The notes under the pieces: generated by a model
What the model was told of the DNA's origin: nothing
The model's database searches: none
The model's input: the letters and a program-made list of their open reading frames with translations, nothing else
Program-made: the position numbers and the translations under genes
Shown here: piece after piece, positions 1 to 9,420 of the stretch
How the letters are laid out: each line of letters starts with the position of its first letter
How positions within the stretch are numbered: the stretch's first letter is position 1
Assembly: GCA_030427685.1 (NCBI GenBank)
Contig: JAUIBB010000005.1
Location: 1 to 33,121, forward strand
Length of the DNA: 33,121 nt
DNA from: Alphaproteobacteria bacterium
Lineage (GTDB): Bacteria > Pseudomonadota > Alphaproteobacteria > Rickettsiales > UBA3002
Direction: 5' to 3'

Positions 1-1600
1 CCATGTCGATAAAGTCGATCACTACCAGCCCGGCAAGGTCACGCAGGCGCAGTTGCCGTGCAACTTCGTAGGCGGCCTCGAGGTTGGTTTTGATCGCGGT
101 TTCTTCGACATTCCGCTCGGTCGTGGAGCGCCCGGAGTTGACGTCGATCGAGATCAGTGCCTCGGTTGGGTGGATCACGATTTCACCGCCAGAAGGAAGG
201 CGAACCTGCGGTTCCGTCATGGCCAGCAGTTGATCCTCAACCCCTGCATACGCGAACAGCGGCATGGATTCTTTGTATAGCTTGATGCGGCCAATATGGC
301 TTGGCATCAGCATTTTCATGAAGCTTTTAGCATCCTGATAGGTTGCCTCACCCTCAACGATGACCTCTTCTACGTCGCTGGTGTAAAGGTCGCGCAGCGA
401 GCGCTTAACAAGGTTGCCTTCCTCATAGATGAGGGCGGGGGCGATGGAGGCGAGGGTTAGCTCGCGTACTTCGTTCCAGACACTGACAAGGTATTCATAA
501 TCGCGGCGGATTTCCGCTTTGGTGCGATCCAGGCCGGCAGTGCGAATGATAACGCTCATGCCACGATGCGTGCGCATTTCGGCAGCGATTTCCTTCAGGC
601 GTTTGCGGGTCTCGCGGTCGGTAATCTTGCGGCTGATGCCGCCACCTTTCGGTGAGTTTGGCATTAACACAGCTGCGCGACCAGCGAGGGAAATAAAGGT
701 GGTCAGCGAGGCGCCTTTGTTGCCGCGCTCTTCCTTGATGACTTGCACAAGGACGATCTGGTTGCGCTTAATAACTTCCTGAATACGGTAGCGGCGCTGT
801 TGCCCACGATCACGGCTGCGCAGGTCGCGGCCTTCGTCATTCTCGTTCGCGGAGCCATCTTCGTCAGGAGAGGTATCCGCTGCAGTATCGGCGGCCTCGG
901 GCTGGCTGCCGTCTTCTGCCTGTGCTTCTGTAGCAGGCGCGTCCTCTGACACAGGGTCGCTTTGAACGGCAAAGCTTTCTGCGTTGAGGGGCTGCACTTC
1001 GATGGTGGTTTTGGCGGTATCCTCTTCGGCGTCACCTTCTTCTGGTATTTCCAGAGCAGGCACGGTTGGGAGTGATGCAATAACAGCCGAATCGGCCATA
1101 CTTGCTTCGGTGAAGGCTACGACGGAGTCACTATTGCTGGCATCGTCGTCTGTGGAGTCTGCCGTGCTATCTTCGTCACTGCTATCTTCGTCGTCTGTGT
1201 CGCCATCATTATCACCATCCGCATCGCGGCTGCCACGGCCGCGGCCCCGTGCTTCTCGTGCGGACTGTTCGCGCTCAAAAGCAGCTTCTTCGGCCGCCTC
1301 TTCGGCCTCGGCCTCGGCAATCTGCTCTTCCAGTAGCTGTTGTTTGTCGTTCTGGGGGAGTTGGTAGTAATCCGGATGGATCTCCGAGAAAGGCAGGAAG
1401 CCCTGCTTGCCACAGCCATATTCCACGAAGGCAGCCTGTAAGGAGGGCTCAACCCGTGTAATTTTGGCGAGGTAGATATTGCCTTTTACCTGTGATTTAG
1501 CACTGGTGACGAAGTCATAATCATAAACTTGGTCGTTATCGAGTAGCACGACGCGGGTCTCATCGGCGTGCGCTGCGTCAATCAGCATACGTTTGGTCAT
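1..1600 (-). CDS. rne: Ribonuclease E/G, N-terminal part (3' end of gene lies outside window)
   Basis: Manual minus-strand translation from ATG at 1600 stays open to the window edge: MTKRMLIDAAHADETRVVLLDNDQVYDYDFVTSAKSQVKGNIYLAKITRVEPSLQAAFVEYGCGKQGFLPFSEIHPDYY... and ...LPSGGEIVIHPTEALISIDVNSGRSTTERNVEETAIKTNLEAAYEVARQLRLRDLAGLVVIDFIDM. This is a typical RNase E S1/catalytic region. It is absent from the ORF track, presumably because it is truncated. Confidence 0.96.
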   Translation of the reverse strand, partial: MTKRMLIDAAHADETRVVLLDNDQVYDYDFVTSAKSQVKGNIYLAKITRVEPSLQAAFVEYGCGKQGFLPFSEIHPDYYQLPQNDKQQLLEEQIAEAEAEEAAEEAAFEREQSAREARGRGRGSRDADGDNDGDTDDEDSSDEDSTADSTDDDASNSDSVVAFTEASMADSAVIASLPTVPALEIPEEGDAEEDTAKTTIEVQPLNAESFAVQSDPVSEDAPATEAQAEDGSQPEAADTAADTSPDEDGSANENDEGRDLRSRDRGQQRRYRIQEVIKRNQIVLVQVIKEERGNKGASLTTFISLAGRAAVLMPNSPKGGGISRKITDRETRKRLKEIAAEMRTHRGMSVIIRTAGLDRTKAEIRRDYEYLVSVWNEVRELTLASIAPALIYEEGNLVKRSLRDLYTSDVEEVIVEGEATYQDAKSFMKMLMPSHIGRIKLYKESMPLFAYAGVEDQLLAMTEPQVRLPSGGEIVIHPTEALISIDVNSGRSTTERNVEETAIKTNLEAAYEVARQLRLRDLAGLVVIDFIDM

Positions 1601-1747
1601 TGTAAATCTCCTGTGCGGCACGTGGGCGACAGGATCATTGACTCGTGGAACCTACCGCGCGTGTGCGGCACCGCCCAGGCTAACCCAGGCGTTCTCCCGC
1701 AGAAATACGCAGAGCAAAGGGACTCGCGACTAGAGGAGGTGTAAGGG

Positions 1748-1793
1748 AAAAACATCCTGTCAGGCGCATGGCTGCGCGGCGCTGGGTGTTTTT
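1748..1793. terminator. Hairpin with A-tract/T-tract flanks (possible bidirectional terminator or attenuator) in the rne upstream region
   Basis: aaaaacatcctgtcaggcgcatggctgcgcggcgctgggtgttttt: the outer arms aaaaacatcc/gggtgttttt pair with one G-U, the inner GC-rich arms pair imperfectly. Both strands end in a T5 tract. Confidence 0.4.
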
Positions 1794-2068
1794 CGAGAAT
1801 GTTCCGAAGAGGTTCATGATCTTGCGCGTCGGCGCCTTGTGTAACTGTTAATCATACCCTGCTGCGCTCCCCGGGGTTGTGTGTATCTGGCCGGGCCGCA
1901 GCCGAATTTCGTCTGTTCATGGGAATATAAGATGGCTTCCCACCGATGGCAAGGTGAAAGATACATGCCCCTCCCGTCCTCCTGGAAATTAATGCGCTTT
2001 TAGAGAGGGGCGCTTGAAAAGAAGTAAAAAAAAACGTAAAGTTGGGCGATCAACTGCATGGATGCACC

Positions 2069-2671
2069 ATGGATAAGCCACCCGCCGTAGAAAATGACTG
2101 TAAGCGACTGAATAGTGCAATAAAAGTCGGATTCATGCGCATGCGGGAGGCTGGGGAGCCGGTGGAAGTTAATTTCGACGGCATTACCCTGACGGTGACG
2201 GCGGAAACGACTCCTGAAGCGCTAATAGACCAATATTTTGATGAGTTTTTAGCAGATTGCCGCGATGGTGAGGTACCTTTTGACCCTGCGGCACACCGCA
2301 TTTGTATCGAAACCTATTGGCTGGAAGATGAAAAGGGCACGTTTCTCTGGGAAGCGCTGGAGGAGGCAAACCGCAAAGCAATGAGGTCAGGGAAGTCGGT
2401 GTCGCTGGAGTTTAACGGGGTGTCCCTGACGGTGGGGGGAGAAAGGCAGCATGGTGAGCTGGTGGCCACCTACTTTGACGCTCTGGCAGCACAGCAGGGT
2501 ACAAAAGTCTCGCCACAGGAGCGGCAGCAGCAGCTTGAGCAATATTACGCCGCCTATTACTTCGACGATGCGTATCTGCATCAGCCTTCACCAGCCACGG
2601 TTCGGGTTGTTACGCGCACTCCCCTGGATAGCGCTCAGGGGAAGGGAGACGGCACATTCCTCAATCTGTAG
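2069..2671 (+). CDS. Hypothetical protein with internally duplicated ~78-aa unit
   Basis: ORF track 2042..2671 begins with TTG; the in-frame ATG at 2069 is more plausible. Two similar halves: EPVEVNFDGITLTVTAETTPEALIDQYFDEFLA and KSVSLEFNGVSLTVGGERQHGELVATYFDALAA. Confidence 0.7.
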   Translation: MDKPPAVENDCKRLNSAIKVGFMRMREAGEPVEVNFDGITLTVTAETTPEALIDQYFDEFLADCRDGEVPFDPAAHRICIETYWLEDEKGTFLWEALEEANRKAMRSGKSVSLEFNGVSLTVGGERQHGELVATYFDALAAQQGTKVSPQERQQQLEQYYAAYYFDDAYLHQPSPATVRVVTRTPLDSAQGKGDGTFLNL

Positions 2672-2672
2672 G

Positions 2673-2699
2673 AAAATGCATGACAGGGGCATTTTTTTT
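2673..2699 (+). terminator. Weak terminator-like hairpin followed by T8
   Basis: AAAATGC-atgacaggg-GCATTTTTTTT immediately after the stop of the 2069..2671 ORF and upstream of amiC. The stem is AT-rich, so it is weak. Confidence 0.4.
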
Positions 2700-2714
2700 G
2701 GCATAAATAGCCGC

Positions 2715-3833
2715 ATGGCTGTCTCCTCTCGTAATTTGTTCTTAAGCGCCGCGTTGGTGCTGGCGGCGCTATTGTCGGCAGATGCCGCGCTGGCAGCCGA
2801 ACTCACGGGGCTGACGGTCGAGGTGAATGAGGATGGCTCTGAACAGGTGGCGGTTACCGCCAGTGAGGAGATAGAAGTCCAGCGCAGCTTCACCCTTACC
2901 AACCCTGACCGGGTTGTCATCGACCTGCCTGAGTTCACGGGAAGCCTCTCCCTACCAAAGAAATATAAAGGGGTGCTGCTGAAGGGCGTGCGAGTTGGCA
3001 AGTTTAACGCAACAACCTCGCGACTGGTGATGGATCTTGCTGCGCCGGCAACCCTGCAGAACATTACAGAGGGAAATCCACTGATTGTCGGACTTAAAGC
3101 CAGTAAGCCGGTTGCCGCAGGCGGTGCGGCTAAAGCAAAAGTGAAGCCCGAAGAGACGAAGCCACTGATTGCGATTGATGCTGGCCATGGTGGGCAAGAC
3201 CCCGGCGCCATCGGCCTGCATAAGACGCGTGAACGGGATGTTACGCTGGCCTTTACATTAGCATTGCGCAAGGCATTGCTGCGTACCGGACGCTACCGGG
3301 TGGCGCTGACCCGCGAGGACGACCATTTTATCATGTTGCACGAGCGTGTGAACCTTGCTCGTCAAGCGCATGCCGATCTGATGATCTCGCTGCATGCCGA
3401 CTCAAATCCGCGTGCCGAGGCGCAGGGCTTGTCGATCTATACGCTGTCTGCGACGGCCTCGGATGATGAAGCTGCCGCATTGGCAGAGCATGAAAACAAG
3501 GCAGATATTATTTCGGGTATGGATCTCAGCACAACCGATCAGGATGTCGCCAATATCCTGATCGACCTCACCCAGCGCGAGACGATGAACAAATCCACCA
3601 TTTTTGCCGACGCGATTATGGAAAGCCTACATCCAAAAATCACTCGCCTCTCGCGTACACATCGGTTTGCCGGGTTCCGTGTGTTAAAAGCACCGGATAT
3701 TCCATCTGTGTTAATTGAGCTGGGTTTTCTCAGCAATCGCCGTGATGAGAAACTGCTGCTCTCGCCCGAATACCGCGAGCTTGTAGTGGCCTCGATCATT
3801 AAGGGCATTGACCGCTACTACGCTGCACAGTAG
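2715..3833 (+). CDS. amiC: N-acetylmuramoyl-L-alanine amidase (AMIN + Amidase_3), secreted
   Basis: MAVSSRNLFLSAALVLAALLSADAALAAELTG signal peptide, AMIN-like region, then IAIDAGHGGQDPGAIG...TREDDHFIMLHERVNLARQAHADLMISLHADS...VLIELGFLSNRRDE. The ORF track start at 2451 (GTG) overlaps the upstream gene and precedes the signal peptide. Confidence 0.93.
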   Translation: MAVSSRNLFLSAALVLAALLSADAALAAELTGLTVEVNEDGSEQVAVTASEEIEVQRSFTLTNPDRVVIDLPEFTGSLSLPKKYKGVLLKGVRVGKFNATTSRLVMDLAAPATLQNITEGNPLIVGLKASKPVAAGGAAKAKVKPEETKPLIAIDAGHGGQDPGAIGLHKTRERDVTLAFTLALRKALLRTGRYRVALTREDDHFIMLHERVNLARQAHADLMISLHADSNPRAEAQGLSIYTLSATASDDEAAALAEHENKADIISGMDLSTTDQDVANILIDLTQRETMNKSTIFADAIMESLHPKITRLSRTHRFAGFRVLKAPDIPSVLIELGFLSNRRDEKLLLSPEYRELVVASIIKGIDRYYAAQ

Positions 3834-3842
3834 CACTACGGC

Positions 3843-6536
3843 ATGGCAAACATTGTTGGCAGTGTAAAAGCGCGGATTGCGCGCGTGCTTCGGGGGCGTG
3901 TGACGCCACCACCTGTGGCTAGTGACCTGTTGCCGCCAGAGGATATGCCTCAACCCAAGCGCCGCTCTCCACGCATCGCCAAGCGTAAGCTGCGGTTGCG
4001 TGCGCGCGGCTCCATGCGCTTTCTGCAATGGCTGGTCGCCAGTGCATTCCTTGGGTTTATTTTCTCGGTGCTGGCATTTGCACTGGTCATCCAACATTAC
4101 AGCTCCAGCCTTCCCTCAACAGACCAGCTTGCCAATTACGACCCTGCAATTGTCACGCGCCTGTATGCGGATGACGGCAAATTGATGGCCGAGTATGCAA
4201 AGGAGAAGCGCTTCTTTCTACCGCTTTCTGCTATCCCGAAGGCAGTCCAGCGTGCCTTCATCGCGGCGGAAGATAAGAATTTCTATTCCCATCAGGGAAT
4301 CGACCTGATGGGAACCGCGCGGGCAATTCGTGCGAACCTGCTGCATTACGGAAAGAACCATACACTGGTGGGGGGATCGACGATTACCCAGCAGGTGGTC
4401 AAAAACTTCCTGCTGACATCGGAAAAATCTTTCGAGCGTAAAATCAAAGAGGCAATCCTCGCCTACCGCATTAGCAATAGCTACAGTAAGGAGAAGATCC
4501 TCGAGCTCTATCTGAACGAAATCTATCTGGGGCAGGGTACCTATGGGGTAGCTGCTGCCGCGATCACGTATTTCGATAAGTCGCTGGACGAGCTTTCAAC
4601 CGAAGAGGCCGCACTGCTTGCCGCGCTGCCGAAGGCACCATCGTATTTCGACCCAGCCAAGAATTATAATCGGGCGCTTGAGCGTCGCAACTATGTGATC
4701 GGCCGGATGCTGGCCGACGGGTATATTGACGCGCATGAAGCGGCACGGGCAAAGAGCACGGCGATCATCACCCGCACCCGCAACAAAGATGAAGTCGCTC
4801 ACGCAGACTTTTTTGCCGAAGAGGTGCGCCGCACGTTGGTTGAGATGTACGGCAGCGAGGTACTGTATAAGGGCGGCCTGTTCGTGAAGACGACCCTCAA
4901 TCCGAAGTTTCAGGACTATGCTGACCATGCCCTGCGTGAGGCGCTGATGCTTTATGACCAGCGGCATGGTTATCGTGGGCCGATTGCCTCGCTCAAGCAG
5001 GTGCCCGAGGATTGGCCTGCAGCACTCAACAAGGTGCGTGAAGAAAAGAATGTTGCCTTGTTCGACGATCAACAGCTCGCGATTGTGCGGGCGGTGCATC
5101 CTAAAGTCGAAATTGGGCTATTGAATGGCGACCGTGGGATTCTGCCTCCAGAACAGATGCGCTGGGCAAAGCCAACCTTTGCCATTGGTGACGTTGTGCT
5201 GGTTGCTCCGGCAGAAGAGGGGAAGCAGGACTATAAGCTTCTTCAGATACCGGAGATTAACGGCGGTCTGGTGGTGATGGATGCCCATACAGGGCGTGTG
5301 CTCGCCATGTCGGGTGGGTATGCATATACTGGGTCTGAGTTTAACCGGGTGACGCAAGCCAAGCGGCAGCCAGGATCTGCCTTCAAGCCATTTGTCTACC
5401 TGACGGCGCTCGAGAGTGGTTTCAGCCCGACGTCGATTATTCAGGACAGCCCCATCTCCTTACCACAAGGGCCAGACCTGCCCATGTGGACACCTAAAAA
5501 CTATGAGGGTGATTATCTCGGTCCCATTACATTCCGTAAGGCGCTTGAGCACTCTCGCAATGCCGTAACGGTACGTCTTGCGGCAATGATTGGGATCAAG
5601 CGGGTGATGCGGGTCGCACGTCGCCTTGGCATTTATGACGACGACGGGTCACTGCCCAACTACTCAATGGTACTCGGTGCACGCGAGACGACCCTGATGC
5701 GGTTGACTGCAGCCTATAGCATGATTGCCAACGGAGGTCGTCGCATCGCACCGTGGCTCATCGAACGTATTGATGATCGGAATGGCGCGACCATCTTCCG
5801 TCGTGATACCCGCCAGTGTGAAGCCTGCATGGTCTCTGCCGATGCAGAGTCTGCCAGCCTCAGCACGCCGCCGACAATCCCGGATGAGCGTGATCGTGTG
5901 ATTGATCCGCGCGTTGCCTACCAGCTCACCTCGATTCTTGAGGGGGTGGTGCAGCGTGGTACAGGGGGTGCTGCGCGGGTGCTTCACCGGACCGTTGCCG
6001 GAAAGACAGGTACGACAAATGATGCCCGTGACACATGGTTTATGGGTTTTACCCCAGACATCGTGGTGGGCACGTATATCGGGTTTGATACCCCAAAGTC
6101 GCTCGGCTCGCGTGAGACAGGGGGGCGCGTCGCTATTCAGGGCTTTATTAAGTTCATGCAGCAGGCGGCAGGTGATATTCCGAAACATGACTTCCGTGTG
6201 CCGCCCGGCATTCGTGAGATTTCTGTAGACCGTGAAACCGGATCGGTACTGATGGCGGGTGTTGAGCCGGGGCGCCCCACCATTCGGGAAGCATTCCTCA
6301 CGGGTGGCCCTATCTTCAAACCACAGAATGAATTGCAGGAAGAGTTGAAGGAAAAAGAAAGCGGCGAGCTACCATTGCTATTGCCAGAGATGCTCAACAA
6401 TCCGGAGGGACCACCGCTTCCGCCGAATCCCTTTACGCCGCCCGGAGCGGGGGAGCTTGCCCCATACCAGCGTCCGATTGATCCGGATGGATTTAATCCC
6501 GGGGGCGGAGTCTCCGGTACAGGAGGTGTATACTAA
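3843..6536 (+). CDS. mrcA: Penicillin-binding protein 1A (class A, transglycosylase/transpeptidase)
   Basis: N-terminal TM, AFIAAEDKNFYSHQGID...GGSTITQQVVKNFLL...EIYLGQGTYGVAAAA (GT51), then QPGSAFKPFVYL, SRNAVTVRLA and GKTGTTNDARDTWFMGFTPD (transpeptidase). Confidence 0.96.
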   Translation: MANIVGSVKARIARVLRGRVTPPPVASDLLPPEDMPQPKRRSPRIAKRKLRLRARGSMRFLQWLVASAFLGFIFSVLAFALVIQHYSSSLPSTDQLANYDPAIVTRLYADDGKLMAEYAKEKRFFLPLSAIPKAVQRAFIAAEDKNFYSHQGIDLMGTARAIRANLLHYGKNHTLVGGSTITQQVVKNFLLTSEKSFERKIKEAILAYRISNSYSKEKILELYLNEIYLGQGTYGVAAAAITYFDKSLDELSTEEAALLAALPKAPSYFDPAKNYNRALERRNYVIGRMLADGYIDAHEAARAKSTAIITRTRNKDEVAHADFFAEEVRRTLVEMYGSEVLYKGGLFVKTTLNPKFQDYADHALREALMLYDQRHGYRGPIASLKQVPEDWPAALNKVREEKNVALFDDQQLAIVRAVHPKVEIGLLNGDRGILPPEQMRWAKPTFAIGDVVLVAPAEEGKQDYKLLQIPEINGGLVVMDAHTGRVLAMSGGYAYTGSEFNRVTQAKRQPGSAFKPFVYLTALESGFSPTSIIQDSPISLPQGPDLPMWTPKNYEGDYLGPITFRKALEHSRNAVTVRLAAMIGIKRVMRVARRLGIYDDDGSLPNYSMVLGARETTLMRLTAAYSMIANGGRRIAPWLIERIDDRNGATIFRRDTRQCEACMVSADAESASLSTPPTIPDERDRVIDPRVAYQLTSILEGVVQRGTGGAARVLHRTVAGKTGTTNDARDTWFMGFTPDIVVGTYIGFDTPKSLGSRETGGRVAIQGFIKFMQQAAGDIPKHDFRVPPGIREISVDRETGSVLMAGVEPGRPTIREAFLTGGPIFKPQNELQEELKEKESGELPLLLPEMLNNPEGPPLPPNPFTPPGAGELAPYQRPIDPDGFNPGGGVSGTGGVY

Positions 6537-6619
6537 CCCGTACTATTTCAGCTTTCGCTGGAATGGGGAACGCTTTATAGAGACCCTCAAGCATTTAACG
6601 ACAGAAATCATAAAGACCT

Positions 6620-7733
6620 ATGCGCGCAGAGATCATTACATTGAAAGAGCAGTTCGACGCCTCCCACCGCTTACTTGCGAGGTGTCTTTGACTACGACAA
6701 CCTCATCAAGCAGGCGCAGGAGCTGAATGCGCAGGCAGAAGACCCGGATCTTTGGAACAATCAGGAGCAGGCGCAGAAAATCCTTCGTGAGCGCACCCGG
6801 GTTGAAAAGCTGATCGCAGATTTCAACAGCATCACCACACGCTTTAAAGATGCACTCGACCTGCATGAAATGGCAGATGCAGAAGACGATGAAGCCATGG
6901 TTGTAGAAGCGCAGGCTGCGCTTGCCGCTTTGGTTGCCGAGATCGGACGGATGGAGCTTGAAGCGCTGCTCTCCGGTGAGGCGGATGCCAATGATTGTTT
7001 TATCGAGATCCACCCGGGGGCTGGTGGAACGGAGTCGCAGGACTGGGCCTTCATGCTGTTTCGTATGTATTTGCGCTGGGGAGAGCGGCGTGGGTTTAAG
7101 ACCGAGATTATTGATGAGCTGGCAGGCGATGAGGCGGGAATCAAGTCGGCCACCATTCGTCTTTCCGGGCACAATGCCTATGGTTGGGCCAAGACAGAGT
7201 CGGGCGTTCACCGGCTGGTGCGGATTTCTCCCTTCGACTCCAATGCACGGCGGCATACCAGCTTTGCAAGCGCATGGGTTTACCCCGTGGTGGATGAAAG
7301 CATCGACCTGACTATTGAAGAAAAGGATGTGCGCGTGGATACCTATCGCTCATCCGGAGCGGGGGGGCAGAACGTCAACAAGGTAGAGTCTGCCGTGCGT
7401 CTTACCCACCTTCCGACCGGGATTGTTGTGGCCTGCCAGAACCAGCGTAGCCAGCACCAGAACCGCGCCGAGGCATGGAATATGCTCCGCGCGCGCCTTT
7501 ACGAGCATGAGCTGCGCAAGCAGGAAGAGGCGACCGACGCCCTCAATGCCCAGAAAACCGACAATGCCTGGGGGCACCAGATCCGCAGCTATGTGCTGCA
7601 CCCTTACCAGATGGTAAAAGACTTGCGGACGAATGTGGAGACCAGCAACACGCAAGGGGTGCTGGATGGAGACCTCGACATGTTTGTGAACGCTAGCCTT
7701 GCCGCCCGGGTAAAGGGAAGTGTCGAGAAGTGA
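6620..7733 (+). CDS. prfB: Peptide chain release factor 2, with programmed +1 frameshift (6620..6688 joined to 6690..7733)
   Basis: GGQ motif [42 protein letters not shown]. The zero-frame ORF from ATG 6620 reads [23 protein letters not shown] then TGA at 6689-6691. The CTT-TGA-C slip site joins to the main frame ...[23 protein letters not shown]. The ORF track start at 6675 (TTG) lacks the N-terminus. Confidence 0.95.
6676..6692 (+). promoter_or_regulatory. RF2 recoding signal: SD-like GCGAGG + TGT + slippery CTT + TGA + C
   Basis: Sequence GCG AGG TGT CTT TGA C in the zero frame of prfB. It has the same organisation as the known E. coli signal AGG GGG TAT CTT TGA C. Confidence 0.92.
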
Positions 7734-7775
7734 GGAAACCTTGCGGTTTCCGCTGAAACTCGCTATAGCCCGGAC

Positions 7776-8873
7776 ATGAACAGCCTTGGATTTGATAAGC
7801 CGGAGAGCCAAACCCGTGTCGTGGTAGCGATGTCGGGAGGGGTTGATTCGTCCGTAGTGGCGGCATTGCTGCACTCGCAAGGCTATGAGGTGATTGGCAT
7901 TACGCTCCAGCTTTATGACCATGGCGCCATGGTGGGTAAAAAGGGCGCCTGCTGTGCCGGGCAGGATATTCACGATGCACGCCGTGTCGCAGATGCATTG
8001 GGCATCCCACATTATGTCCTGAACTACGAAAGCAAATTTAAAGATGCCGTGATGGAGGATTTCGTCGAGACCTACCTCGCGGGGTCGACCCCGATTCCCT
8101 GCGTGCGCTGTAACCAGTCCGTGAAGTTTAAAGACCTGTTGGAAACAGCGCGTGACCTTGGTGCAGACTGTATGGCCACGGGGCATTATGTGCAGCGGGT
8201 CGTGAGCCCGGAAGGACGTGCGGAACTGCACCGTGGTGCTGATCCGGATAAAGACCAGAGCTACTTTCTCTTCGCAACCACACAGGAGCAGCTGGACTTT
8301 TTACGCTTCCCGCTTGGCGGTTTGCGCAAGGAGGAAACGCGTGCGCTGGCAACAAAGTTTAACCTCGCCACGGCTGAAAAGCCCGACAGTCAGGATATCT
8401 GCTTTGTCCCGACAGGTGGGTATGCCAAGGTCATCGAGAAGCTGCGTCCGGGCGCTTCAGAGCCGGGTGAAATTGTTCATGTCGATGGCCATGTGCTGGG
8501 TGCGCATAGTGGCATTATTCATTATACAGTGGGGCAGCGTAAGGGGTTGGGTGGTGGCTCGGGAGAGCCATTGTACGTGATTCGACTGGATGCGCCCAAC
8601 CGCCGGGTCATAGTTGGACCGCGCACCGCACTTGCGCGCCACCGGTTCCGTATTAAGGAGCTCAACTGGTTGGACACGCCGGGTGCGCGCGAAGATGTGC
8701 GGGTAAAAGTACGTTCGGCACAACCTCCTGTTGCTGCTGCCATTCATCCCGATTCTGCGCAGGATGCAGAGATCCATTTGGTGGACGCTTACGAGGGCAT
8801 CGCGCCGGGGCAGGCATGCGTGGTATATAAAGGAGATCGTGTGCTGGGTGGCGGCTGGATTGCTACAGACTAG
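7776..8873 (+). CDS. mnmA: tRNA-specific 2-thiouridylase MnmA
   Basis: [18 protein letters not shown] (PP-loop), [59 protein letters not shown]. Confidence 0.97.
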   Translation: MNSLGFDKPESQTRVVVAMSGGVDSSVVAALLHSQGYEVIGITLQLYDHGAMVGKKGACCAGQDIHDARRVADALGIPHYVLNYESKFKDAVMEDFVETYLAGSTPIPCVRCNQSVKFKDLLETARDLGADCMATGHYVQRVVSPEGRAELHRGADPDKDQSYFLFATTQEQLDFLRFPLGGLRKEETRALATKFNLATAEKPDSQDICFVPTGGYAKVIEKLRPGASEPGEIVHVDGHVLGAHSGIIHYTVGQRKGLGGGSGEPLYVIRLDAPNRRVIVGPRTALARHRFRIKELNWLDTPGAREDVRVKVRSAQPPVAAAIHPDSAQDAEIHLVDAYEGIAPGQACVVYKGDRVLGGGWIATD

Positions 8874-8875
8874 CG

Positions 8876-9418
8876 TTACTCATCATCCTCAAAGCTTTTG
8901 CTGAACTGCATGACCTCAGGGCCCCATTCGCTCTCAATTTTCTTTTGCATCCGCTCAATACGCGAAATCTGCGCCTGATGCATGCTGGCTACCAGCACCT
9001 GTGCCACCATGGGGCACAGCTCACTTAGCAGCCAGCCGACGAGTGCAGAGCCAAAAATCAGCATCCAGTTGGTAACATTCCCCATGATGGATTGGAGCAC
9101 CGCACTTGAAGGGCCTGCGTAAAGCATTTTTTCAATATAAGGAAGCACCCCACATAGGTTGCAGGCAAAGATAGTTTTAAAGCGGTGCCGCTCGGCAGTG
9201 ATGTCGATGTAATAGGCAACGACGGCAGGGAGCATGGCGATAATGACAAAGATAAAGCCTGTGCGCAGTACTCCCATCATTAACAGGCTGGTGATGATGA
9301 GCAGGGCTTTATACTTGCCGCTCATCTTCCCGCGTCGCCGGGTCATGGCCTGCTTTGTCTCCCGCGCGATCTCTGCGGCGACATGTTCTTCCTGCATGGT
9401 GCTGGTTTCGTTTGCCAT
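8876..9418 (-). CDS. Small integral membrane protein of unknown function, adjacent to the kinase-like gene
   Basis: 180 aa with several hydrophobic stretches (ALLIITSLLMMGVLRTGFIFVIIAMLPAVVAYYI; WMLIFGSALVGWLLSELC). Only 2 nt separate it from the upstream kinase-like ORF. Confidence 0.75.
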   Translation of the reverse strand: MANETSTMQEEHVAAEIARETKQAMTRRRGKMSGKYKALLIITSLLMMGVLRTGFIFVIIAMLPAVVAYYIDITAERHRFKTIFACNLCGVLPYIEKMLYAGPSSAVLQSIMGNVTNWMLIFGSALVGWLLSELCPMVAQVLVASMHQAQISRIERMQKKIESEWGPEVMQFSKSFEDDE

Positions 9419-9420
9419 GA

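Noticed and set aside
703-1461. Ser/Arg-rich ORFs on both strands (703..1080 -, 743..949 +, 984..1367 +, 1117..1452 -, 1249..1461 +)
   Set aside because: Out-of-frame shadows of the acidic low-complexity insert in rne; the continuous rne frame from 1600 explains the region.
2451-2714. N-terminal extension of the amidase ORF (GTG 2451)
   Set aside because: Overlaps the upstream ORF and precedes a clear signal peptide starting at ATG 2715.
5664-6188. Long antisense ORFs (e.g. 5664..6188 -, 7350..8231 -, 23064..23819 -)
   Set aside because: Antisense to well-supported conserved genes (mrcA, prfB/mnmA, hemB). Low-plausibility proteins, typical of GC-rich shadow frames.
7734-7751. Perfect hairpin GGAAACC-TTGC-GGTTTCC between prfB and mnmA
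   Set aside because: Well-formed 7-bp stem but no T-tract, so not called a terminator. May be a minor intercistronic structure.
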